Below, piece after piece: positions 8,303 to 14,663 of a stretch of DNA of 64,000 nucleotides. How positions within the stretch are numbered: position 1 is the stretch's first letter; every line of letters starts with the position of its first letter. Source of the stretch: a bacterium (GTDB lineage Bacteria > Bacteroidota > Bacteroidia > Cytophagales > Cyclobacteriaceae); NCBI GenBank assembly GCA_024743255.1, contig JANSWY010000003.1, positions 1 through 64,000 on the forward strand, written 5' to 3'. Position numbers and translations under genes: made by a program. The notes below the pieces were generated by a model that saw only the letters and a program-made list of their open reading frames with translations, did no database searches and was not told the origin of the DNA.

Positions 8303-8585
8303 AGTTATAGTTATTCTTAAAATATTCTTATTTAAATAATATTATATTAGAATAGTATAATTTTTTATTTAAATATGAATATAATAAATACTACGCTCTT
8401 ATTTTTGTTCAGGTTACAGTATACAAGGAAAATCTTGATACCAACCAGAAAGTGCAGAGGGCAAAAGAACGTTGTAAAATTTGTTAACTAGCTGACAAAT
8501 AGAATTTTACACGACAATAATTAACCTGAAAAATATCTTAAAAAATTTTAAGAAATCTGATTAAATGTGAAGGTATTTAGAGGAA
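8303..8585. other. AT-rich intergenic region upstream of the Ter/PspA-like operon
   Basis: A 283-base gap, almost all A/T between 8303 and 8395, with the inverted repeat listed separately. The remaining 190 bases show no recognisable RNA, ORF or terminator. It must hold the promoter of the minus-strand stress operon. Confidence 0.5.
8321..8383. promoter_or_regulatory. Long AT-rich inverted repeat, candidate operator of the Ter operon
   Basis: AATATTCTTATTTAAATAA (8321-8339) and TTATTTAAATATGAATATA (8365-8383) are reverse complements at 17 of 19 positions, separated by 25 bases. It ends 19 bases upstream of the PspA-like start. In such AT-rich DNA some symmetry is expected, but 17/19 including both G/C positions is more than usual. 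Confidence 0.5.
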
Positions 8586-9251
8586 CTACTTGCTGTGTAG
8601 AGTGTTTTTAGCTGCCGAAATTTCTCTCTTTTTTACTCCTGTAAAGAATAAATAAACAGTAATAAGCATAAAAATGTGAGCTGCATCATCTCGATTAAAC
8701 CATAAGTGCAGATCAATTTTAAATATTCTGAATGGAAGAGTAAGAGCCATAAAGAAGATACCCCACATAAAACTATTGAGCATGGATTGCCCCTTTGATA
8801 AGTAATAGAAACCTGGAACAAGAATCCATAGTACCATGCCTGCGGCAGTATGGATGATAACCATATTAAAATTGAAAAATACGATCATCACAAAAGCAGT
8901 GATACCCAATTTGACATAGACCAGAATATCTAGTGACTTTTTCAGCTTACCCTCAGCCATGGAATTCATGGCTAATTCAAGCAGGGTTATGGAAAGAATC
9001 GCACTTGACCATCCTGGAATTTTACCCATTAAACCTGTATAATTATAAAGTAGATGAGACAATCCTCCGAAAAACCCTGAGAACCCAAAGAAGAAGAAGA
9101 ACCATCGCCAGTTGACTGCAAAGGCAGAATTATTCCAATGTTTTAGTCTCTTAAAGTAATACCAAGCTTGAAGAGCAAAAACCCAATTAAGAGCAAACCC
9201 CAATGGCTCCAAAAGTTGCAAGCCAAATAACTCAAATGAAATTTTTGTCAC
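8586..9251 (-). CDS. Seven-TM membrane protein of unknown function
   Basis: The 221-residue protein has about seven hydrophobic segments (near 12-32, 48-70, 78-98, 106-126, 128-150, 157-175, 190-207). Conserved-looking polar residues sit in or near the membrane: GGLSHLLY in TM2, IIHTAAG in TM5, and NRDDAAHIFML before TM7. The spread of His/Asp across a seven-TM fold recalls the CREST group of membrane hydrolases, and the N-x-D-x-x-H segment recalls a Bacteroidota family of unknown function (possibly DUF6962). Both comparisons are from memory. It stands alone between two minus-strand genes. Confidence 0.7.
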   Translation of the reverse strand: MTKISFELFGLQLLEPLGFALNWVFALQAWYYFKRLKHWNNSAFAVNWRWFFFFFGFSGFFGGLSHLLYNYTGLMGKIPGWSSAILSITLLELAMNSMAEGKLKKSLDILVYVKLGITAFVMIVFFNFNMVIIHTAAGMVLWILVPGFYYLSKGQSMLNSFMWGIFFMALTLPFRIFKIDLHLWFNRDDAAHIFMLITVYLFFTGVKKREISAAKNTLHSK

Positions 9252-9335
9252 GTATTCCGAATCATTTACAATAAACGGTGCAAAATGAACTCAAATTTTC
9301 CTGATATTCAAGCAGATACTAAAAAAAGAGAAATC

Positions 9336-9737
9336 TTAATTTCCTTCTTCCAATCTTCTTTGGAAATGTGTCTTTTTAATTTGAACCGCCCGAATTGAAT
9401 ATACGATTAACACAATTAGTGATACCAAGACCACTACAATACCAGCTAGCATTAATGTACTTATTAGCCATTCAACGCTTTCGGCAAATGAATTAAATAC
9501 ACCTGCTACAAATCCTGACAAAGCAAAAATTCCAGAAGAGATATAGAAACCTACCAGTGCCCTATTTAATAACCCCAATTGCGAAATCTTCAATCTAATA
9601 ATATCCTGAAAGTCCATGCTTTCTTCTTTTATCATAGTGGAAAGTTCCGTGCTTAATGCATTAGCAAGAGCCGTTGTGGACATCAAAAGGAGTCCTATCG
9701 CCGGAAGGATTGTAATGGGTATATACCACTCAGTCAT
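9336..9737 (-). CDS. Small membrane protein, DUF2721-like
   Basis: The 133-residue protein has three hydrophobic segments (about 5-27, 62-84, 90-115). The start WYIPITILPAIGLLLMSTTA, followed by an amphipathic stretch, resembles DUF2721 membrane proteins, which have no known activity. It ends with a basic tail. It is a single gene between the seven-TM protein and the sigma-54-type promoter region. Confidence 0.6.
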   Translation of the reverse strand: MTEWYIPITILPAIGLLLMSTTALANALSTELSTMIKEESMDFQDIIRLKISQLGLLNRALVGFYISSGIFALSGFVAGVFNSFAESVEWLISTLMLAGIVVVLVSLIVLIVYSIRAVQIKKTHFQRRLEEGN

Positions 9738-9845
9738 GACTATTAAAATTTTGCTTTTATAAATTAATCAAAACCTGGCAGTTAGTTCAAAATCAGGGCG
9801 TTACGAAGAATAACAAATAAGGTTATTTCAGGTGTTTTTTGTACT

Positions 9846-9947
9846 TAACTGTACGATAATGTGCGGATTTGATACACATCAAACCATCCAGAAAAAGCTT
9901 AATTTCCTGTTTTTCAATTAGTTGCGAATAATGGCACGAGATTGGCC
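9846..9947 (+). promoter_or_regulatory. Sigma-54-like promoter with upstream activator motif
   Basis: TGGCACG-AGAT-TGGCC (9932-9947) matches the sigma-54 consensus TGGCACG-N4-TTGCW with one mismatch in the -12 box and the correct GG-to-GC spacing. About 86 bases upstream is TAACTGTACGA (9846-9856), then GATACAC near 9871. The same two motifs stand upstream of a second sigma-54-like element at 12642, which supports binding by a shared enhancer protein. The predicted transcript start is about 9957, just before CAAGGTCAAAACTCA. Confidence 0.65.
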
Positions 9948-9980
9948 AATAATCTGGCAAGGTCAAAACTCAAAAACAAA

Positions 9981-10319
9981 ATGAAAACTCAGATTAACAA
10001 AATCGCTTTTATACTCGCGGCGATGGTGCTTTTTAGCTCCGCCTCGGTATTTGCAAGCGGAAACGAAAACAAAAAGAATGATTCGACATCTGTGGAAATC
10101 ACATTCAACGAAGAAGTGATGACAGATGTAGAACTTGATGAAATCCTATTGGTGTTGGAAGATGAGACATCAAATTGGTTAAACGAAACCATCACATACA
10201 ACATCTTCGATACACAAGATAATTTAATACATACTTCAACAGTTAACAGATCCGAGCCTCTAAATGATGCTCAGCTAGTGAAATTACTTGCTCAAAGCCG
10301 ATCTGTTAATGGATTATGA
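9981..10319 (+). CDS. Small exported protein under a sigma-54-like promoter, unknown function
   Basis: Start at ATG 9981: the frame extends upstream to a TTG at 9942, but that codon lies inside the promoter. The 112-residue protein has a signal peptide (IAFILAAMVLFSSASVFAS) with cleavage near residue 23. The acidic mature part contains VEITFNEEVMTDVELDEILL and a short beta segment TITYNIFDTQDNLI. I recognise no domain. It is monocistronic, with a hairpin terminator after the stop. Neighbouring motifs are duplicated around 12567-12893. Confidence 0.75.
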   Translation: MKTQINKIAFILAAMVLFSSASVFASGNENKKNDSTSVEITFNEEVMTDVELDEILLVLEDETSNWLNETITYNIFDTQDNLIHTSTVNRSEPLNDAQLVKLLAQSRSVNGL

Positions 10320-10354
10320 AAACACTTCATATTACAGGTTAAGCCAATAAAATA

Positions 10355-10367
10355 TTCATTTGGATTG
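10355..10367 (+). other. Conserved 3' box TTCATTTGGATTG
   Basis: This 13-mer lies between the stop codon and the terminator of the sigma-54-type gene. It is found again, base for base, at 12837-12849 before the terminator of the second locus. It is probably part of the RNA 3' end, perhaps a pairing or protein-binding site. Confidence 0.5.
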
Positions 10368-10378
10368 CAGTTAACTTA

Positions 10379-10407
10379 AGCCGGTACGGGATGTATCGGC
10401 TTTTTTT
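10379..10407 (+). terminator. Rho-independent terminator
   Basis: AGCCGGTAC (10379-10387) pairs with GTATCGGCT (10393-10401) with one wobble, and seven T follow. It closes the small exported-protein transcript. Confidence 0.8.
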
Positions 10408-10436
10408 GTTCTGGTGGTTAAGAACCTGGTATCAGT

Positions 10437-10462
10437 AAACAATGGTGTGAAATCCATTGTTT
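10437..10462. promoter_or_regulatory. Perfect 9-bp inverted repeat upstream of the Gly-rich protein gene
   Basis: AAACAATGG and CCATTGTTT are exact complements around TGTGAAAT, 69 bases before the next start codon. It is an operator candidate or an RNA hairpin in the leader; there is no strong T tract. Confidence 0.4.
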
Positions 10463-10530
10463 TAATGGCATAATTATTGCCCTATTTTCAATGTCTTTTT
10501 ACTATTACTTAACTACTAAACAAACTGTCT

Positions 10531-11265
10531 ATGCGTACTCTGATCTTACTAATTTCAACTCCTTTACTACTAATTGGTCAATTTGAGGCTCACAGTCAAA
10601 TTGATTCTTTCTCAAAAATCGTTCTTAAGAAAAAGGAAACAAGAGTCTTTTTCAATGATACACTCGTTATCGATACATTGATTATGGAGGATAGAGCAAC
10701 AATGGAATTAAAATCTGACACCTATCTATTAATTAAACATGCTTATCTGGGGGATAAAGCGAGCATTTTGGCCGAAGGAAAAGGGGGCAGTAATGCCAAT
10801 GTTTACGGAAAACCCGGGGAAACAGGTGGTGATGGGTATGACCTTATGCTAGAAATTAATTTTGAAACACTCGGCTCTCTTACAGTCTCAACTCGCGGAG
10901 GAAAGGGAGGTAATGGCAAAAGCATTGCCAGGAATACAGCTTATCCAAACGACGTGAGTGTTAGCGTAGATCAATACGGAACAGTGACTACCAGAAGAAA
11001 AGTAAGAGCAACCTCAACCAGAGCAGGTAATGGGGGCCATGGTGGAAAAGGTGGAGATCTAACAATTAGATATTCAACAAACGGTTTTATCCCGACATTC
11101 AATGGGAGTCAGAATACAAAAGAAGTCAAGAATAGAAATCAATCTATAAATATCCTGATAGAAGGAGGTGAGAAAGGATTGCCTAGTCAGGGTGCAGGCA
11201 GAAGCCTTGGGACTTATGGAACCCCGGGAGAAAATGGAGTTTTGAAGATTGAGAGAGTGGAGTGA
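10531..11265 (+). CDS. Exported glycine-rich protein, unknown function
   Basis: The 244-residue protein has a signal peptide (about 1-23, ending HSQ). After a beta-strand-rich start (residues 25-80), Gly-rich segments follow, such as EGKGGSNANVYGKPGETGGDG, GGKGGNG and GNGGHGGKGGDL, loosely collagen-like but without strict G-X-Y periodicity. Such segments often form extended loops on beta-solenoid surface proteins. No sorting tail is recognised. It is monocistronic, with its own terminator at 11294. Confidence 0.75.
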   Translation: MRTLILLISTPLLLIGQFEAHSQIDSFSKIVLKKKETRVFFNDTLVIDTLIMEDRATMELKSDTYLLIKHAYLGDKASILAEGKGGSNANVYGKPGETGGDGYDLMLEINFETLGSLTVSTRGGKGGNGKSIARNTAYPNDVSVSVDQYGTVTTRRKVRATSTRAGNGGHGGKGGDLTIRYSTNGFIPTFNGSQNTKEVKNRNQSINILIEGGEKGLPSQGAGRSLGTYGTPGENGVLKIERVE

Positions 11266-11293
11266 TAACAAGTCCTCTTATTAAAATATCCTG

Positions 11294-11319
11294 GCCGATA
11301 TATCCATATCGGCTTTTTT
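11294..11319 (+). terminator. Rho-independent terminator
   Basis: GCCGATAT (11294-11301) pairs perfectly with ATATCGGC (11306-11313), followed by six T, 28 bases after the Gly-rich gene. Confidence 0.85.
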
Positions 11320-11331
11320 CTCTCTAATGCA

Positions 11332-12444
11332 TTAAACCACTGATTTTCTTCCTAACGAATAGATTTCTTCTCCAACGCCCTCCAGTTTTTCTAATAGACC
11401 AGAACTCCCATTTTCTTTAGCAAAACTTAATTCCGAATTGGTAATTGGTATCATCCATAAAAACTGAACATTGGAATTTCTGTAAACACCAATATCTACC
11501 TTATGTAGACTAGATAACTTGTTTGTAATTAAAACTGATTGAAGTTCTAGGTTCTCAAATGCATCAAAATGAAGGGTATGTCCCTCCCCAACGAAGGTAA
11601 TATTCTCCCATGGAATATCTACTGATCCATTGAACCAATTTGCTATATTTTGAATACGATCTTTGCTAAGACCAGCTTCAAGCATCATTCCCAATTCAAT
11701 TCTATTAGCATCAAATCGGTTTTCCGTATACATTTCAACTTGTGGCATTGGCGACACTGACATTGCTACGGTAGCAAAGACTGTTCTCACTTCACCAGTT
11801 CGAACATATAATCCTATTGGAGCACCTTCTTCATTATCTATTGCAAAATACTGGTCGTGCTTGCCAAACAATTCGGTATATAACTCAATGAATTTGGGTT
11901 GCTCTACTGTGAATGGATTTATTTCATTCAACCAGGATGTCCAAAACTCTTCTGACTCCTCCATTCTTTGCAATAAGTCATTTGACTCTCCTATGTGCCA
12001 GGCAAAATCTCCCTGTCCTATGCAATCACGAGCGTATCCAAAAAAACCTCCCATACCAGACCAGCTTGGGATTATAGCTATAACTTCCCCTTTTTCCAGC
12101 AATGCGGCTCCATCTCCTTCTTCAAACCATATAATCTCCAGGTCTTCTGGTTTTAAGGGTGATTGTCCCATGGGAAATTTGCAATTGGCTTTACTTTGCA
12201 TTGGTGGTTGGCCTTTTTGCAAAGATTCCTGATCACGAGTTTCTGGAGCTTCAGCTAAATTTCTGATCCAACACGATTTGACTCCAAAACTTGATTCTTC
12301 AGGACCCCAGAGATAAAAGAATGCAACCCTGTCATCCTGCTCCACAATTGCTGTGATTGGACAAGATGGAGACTCGATCTCCAGCAATAACACCGGTTTT
12401 GAGGTTTGCTTTCCAGATCCAAAAATTCTCTTTAAGAAACTCAT
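11332..12444 (-). CDS. SUFU-domain protein
   Basis: The 370-residue cytoplasmic protein has no signal peptide. Residues about 195-360 resemble the Suppressor-of-fused fold, including the late motif FLWMIPITNSELSFAKENGS. The N-terminal 190 residues are not recognised; they include LEIESPSCPITAIVEQDD and a Gly-rich SWSGMGGFFGYA patch. Bacterial SUFU proteins are often immunity proteins in polymorphic-toxin loci or lone genes. No toxin is visible nearby, so its role is open. It is a single gene, convergent with the Gly-rich protein gene. Confidence 0.7.
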   Translation of the reverse strand: MSFLKRIFGSGKQTSKPVLLLEIESPSCPITAIVEQDDRVAFFYLWGPEESSFGVKSCWIRNLAEAPETRDQESLQKGQPPMQSKANCKFPMGQSPLKPEDLEIIWFEEGDGAALLEKGEVIAIIPSWSGMGGFFGYARDCIGQGDFAWHIGESNDLLQRMEESEEFWTSWLNEINPFTVEQPKFIELYTELFGKHDQYFAIDNEEGAPIGLYVRTGEVRTVFATVAMSVSPMPQVEMYTENRFDANRIELGMMLEAGLSKDRIQNIANWFNGSVDIPWENITFVGEGHTLHFDAFENLELQSVLITNKLSSLHKVDIGVYRNSNVQFLWMIPITNSELSFAKENGSSGLLEKLEGVGEEIYSLGRKSVV

Positions 12445-12566
12445 GAAACATGTAGTTATAAATGTGTTGGTAAATAATTGAAATACCCCATAAACATAGG
12501 ACTAACGTCATTCAATTACACCTCATTTTGCATTCACTTTAAAAAATCCTGTATACAAACCGAACG

Positions 12567-12657
12567 TAACTGTACGAAAACGATACACTAAATTAAATAC
12601 CAAAAAATAAACACTACTGACTTTCAGTTACTTACGTTTTATGGCACGCCATTAGCA
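12567..12657 (+). promoter_or_regulatory. Second sigma-54-like promoter with the same upstream motif
   Basis: TGGCACG-CCAT-TAGCA (12642-12657) fits the sigma-54 consensus with one -12 mismatch. TAACTGTACGA (12567-12577) and GATACAC (near 12582) stand about 75 bases upstream, as at the 9932 promoter. Downstream the identical CAAGGTCAAAACTCA leader starts at 12671. Confidence 0.65.
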
Positions 12658-12836
12658 TATTGATTATACACAAGGTCAAAACTCATTTAAAAAATAATAA
12701 CTCAAACTAATACCTAAGGAAAAACATACAATCAAGGATCAGAACCCCTTGATGTCAAAAACTCTAAAACTCATCGCCTTGTGCGAATTCTGACGATCAA
12801 ATTCAACACTTGCAAATCAGAATAAAACTCAAAAAT

Positions 12837-12849
12837 TTCATTTGGATTG
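12837..12849 (+). other. Conserved 3' box TTCATTTGGATTG, second copy
   Basis: Identical to 10355-10367 and in the same place, just before the terminator. Conservation in a locus without a recognisable protein suggests function at RNA level or recent duplication. Confidence 0.5.
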
Positions 12850-12865
12850 AAGTTTAATCGCTCGA

Positions 12866-12893
12866 AAGCCGGACATAGTTCCGGCTTTTTTTT
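12866..12893 (+). terminator. Rho-independent terminator
   Basis: AAGCCGGA pairs with TCCGGCTT around CATAGT, followed by a long T tract. It ends the candidate RNA before the small membrane-protein gene. Confidence 0.85.
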
Positions 12894-12917
12894 GATCGTT
12901 TCTTTCTATATTTCCTC

Positions 12918-13244
12918 ATGAACGAGAAAGAACAAATCCTTTTCAAATATGGTAAGGTGATGATTGTGTATTATCTCCTTTCTCAGCTAGTAATTGGCTC
13001 CATATCCAGTTATATATTTCATTTTTTTGGATCAGTCTCCTACCCTCTTGATGAGTTTTCCTACGGCTTAACAGGATTTGGTTTAGTGACACTTTTAGTA
13101 AATCTGGGATTTGTCATTTATCTGAAAAACGAAATAGATCGTGAAAAACCGCTCGGTTGGTTAGTAATTGCTTTGTTGCTGTTGCTTCCTTACTTTGGTA
13201 TAGTTACTCTAGCTTCCTGGAAGTTATTGGAAAGAGAACACTAA
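12918..13244 (+). CDS. Small three-TM membrane protein, unknown function
   Basis: The 108-residue protein has three hydrophobic segments (about 13-37, 47-70, 78-98) with a short charged segment KNEIDREKP between the last two. No family is recognised. The start ATG at 12918 lies 25 bases after the terminator T tract, so its promoter must lie within or upstream of the preceding unit. Its stop overlaps the stop of the convergent alkylation-repair gene by four bases. Confidence 0.65.
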   Translation: MNEKEQILFKYGKVMIVYYLLSQLVIGSISSYIFHFFGSVSYPLDEFSYGLTGFGLVTLLVNLGFVIYLKNEIDREKPLGWLVIALLLLLPYFGIVTLASWKLLEREH

Positions 13245-13948
13245 CACCTGGCTACTTTCCTCTTCTTACCTATTCTGTCTTTGTCGATAATTTTCTGGAT
13301 ATAGTCTGTGGCTAGTGGAACCTTGCAAGCTGTACCCCCTACGTCTACATGCACCTTACCAATTTTAGAAGCTATTTCTTTAGATTTCTCCGTCAATGAA
13401 TCGATGTATGAACCAGTTGAGATCACAAATCCATTCATTGCATATCGAACCCTGTTCTTTGCATCGTGTATGGTGTCCCCAACCTGTTCTAAAAGCTCCT
13501 CGTACTTTTCAACGTCCAATTCATCATTATTTTTGATCGAGGCAAGGTTTGCAAGTGTAGACCAACCGGCTGCCGCAATCATCTCATCATCAGACTCGAT
13601 CCATTCCAATCCTAATTCCCAACCAAATTGACTCTCCGAAGTGAGCTGTGCAACTATATATTCGCTGAGCATGTACCAATATGCTTTGCCGATCCAGTCA
13701 TTTAGTTGCGCTTTAGTGATTTGCTTCTCATCCGCAATCAAACCTGCCAGATACATGGCATCCGAATTACCTGTTTCATATAACTCCAAGGCTAAAGCAT
13801 GATCCTTCTTTATCTTTTTCTGAATGGGCTTTAAATCTCCAATCTTCACTCCAAAGAACGGCTCTTTTGCTCCATGCTTTTTCAGGATATTTTTGGTTCC
13901 TTCATTTCCAAGAACCTTAAGTTGATCGAGGATTTCAGATGCAGTCAT
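13241..13948 (-). CDS. DNA alkylation repair family protein (HEAT-like)
   Basis: The 235-residue helical protein belongs to the broad DNA alkylation repair group: the start SEILDQLKVLGNEGTKNILKK, FFGVKIGDLKPIQKKIKKDH, and repeated helical pairs such as MIAAAGWSTLANLA. The C-terminus (VGGTACKVPLATDYIQKI ... GKKRKVARC) is Lys-rich and typical of the subgroup annotated simply as 'DNA alkylation repair protein'. It is not a close copy of the AlkD-like protein at 2736. Glycosylase activity is inferred, not shown. It is a single gene. Confidence 0.8.
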   Translation of the reverse strand: MTASEILDQLKVLGNEGTKNILKKHGAKEPFFGVKIGDLKPIQKKIKKDHALALELYETGNSDAMYLAGLIADEKQITKAQLNDWIGKAYWYMLSEYIVAQLTSESQFGWELGLEWIESDDEMIAAAGWSTLANLASIKNNDELDVEKYEELLEQVGDTIHDAKNRVRYAMNGFVISTGSYIDSLTEKSKEIASKIGKVHVDVGGTACKVPLATDYIQKIIDKDRIGKKRKVARC

Positions 13949-14009
13949 ATTTGGGATGTTGGTTTTGGTGGATGATAAATTTATAGATTCCTGAATAAAA
14001 GTAGTTGAT

Positions 14010-14663
14010 TTAAATCAGGTCATTTGTCCTATTTACACCTCGTTTTCTCAGTCTTTCAACCAACTTTAAAAATAATAACCCAGTCATATAAGCGTCACCA
14101 AGTGCTGTATGTCTGTTTTCTACTGGAATATCATACAAGTCCATTAAGTTATCCAATCCTAAAAAATGATTACCTCCTATCATGCGAGACAATTCTTCTT
14201 TGTGCATCCTTTTGGCTAAGTTGGCAGTATCAATCCATTTATTCCTGATTTTGAAGCCAGGATACTTTATTGCAATCCAATTCTCCAGCATTTTTAAATC
14301 AAATTGAACGTGGTGACCAACAAGGATATTGTCCTGCATAAAGTTCAAGAAATTCTCTTCGATATTTTCTCCTTGGTTAATGGTTTCACCCAGGACTTCA
14401 TGAATGGCAAGACTCTCTTCTGATCGTTTATTCGTAGAAAGTGTGATCTCAAATATGTTTACTGGGTTAATCATTCCATTTACAATCTGTATAGCTCCGA
14501 TTGAAACGATATCATCTTCCTTATCTAAACCTGTCGTTTCAGTATCGATCACAACAAACGTGTTTTTTTCCGGGATTGGGTCAATTCTTTGTGGAAACAT
14601 GGAATGATAAAAATCCAGTGATTCCGAGAGATTCTGCCGCTTAAAAAAACTTAGAAGTCCCAT
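14010..14663 (-). CDS. DEDDh 3'-5' exonuclease (DnaQ-like)
   Basis: The 217-residue exonuclease has all DEDDh motifs: VVIDTETTGLD (Exo I, near 38), GHHVQFDLKML (Exo II, near 115) and HTALGDAYMTG (Exo III, near 185). A leader of about 35 residues precedes the fold. It resembles the PolC/DnaQ-type epsilon-like proteins rather than the replicative subunit. Its ATG overlaps the stop of the cNMP/CBS/DUF294 gene (TGATG). As I recall, this exonuclease-DUF294 pairing also accompanies acetate symporter genes in gammaproteobacteria, which suggests a shared regulatory job. Confidence 0.88.
   Translation of the reverse strand: MGLLSFFKRQNLSESLDFYHSMFPQRIDPIPEKNTFVVIDTETTGLDKEDDIVSIGAIQIVNGMINPVNIFEITLSTNKRSEESLAIHEVLGETINQGENIEENFLNFMQDNILVGHHVQFDLKMLENWIAIKYPGFKIRNKWIDTANLAKRMHKEELSRMIGGNHFLGLDNLMDLYDIPVENRHTALGDAYMTGLLFLKLVERLRKRGVNRTNDLI

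Larger units (their letters stand above)
12668..12893 (+). ncRNA. Candidate non-coding or decayed transcript of the sigma-54 pair
   Basis: The predicted transcript runs from about 12668 to the terminator at 12893. It shares leader, 3' box and terminator type with the 9981 gene but has only a 13-codon frame (12752-12793, MSKTLKLIALCEF), like a truncated signal peptide. A hairpin TCAAGG/CCTTGA (12732-12752) abuts that ATG. AAAACTC or AAAACTCA occurs four times in it. It could be a regulatory RNA, or a deleted copy of the neighbour that kept its control elements. Confidence 0.45.
12445..12917. other. 473-base gap holding a sigma-54-like promoter and an RNA-like transcript unit
   Basis: No protein gene of normal size fits on either strand. 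The plus strand carries an upstream motif, a -24/-12 element, a leader, hairpins and a terminator, all listed separately. The 12445-12560 part is the upstream region of the SUFU gene and shows nothing else. Confidence 0.6.

Noticed and set aside
9942-9980. Extension of the small exported protein to a TTG at 9942
   Set aside because: That codon falls within the -12 region of the promoter and upstream of the predicted transcript start. The ATG at 9981 gives a standard signal peptide.
11663-12232. A 189-codon open frame on the plus strand inside the SUFU-domain gene
   Set aside because: It is fully antisense to a better gene, with no recognisable domain and low-complexity composition. The opposite strand explains the openness.
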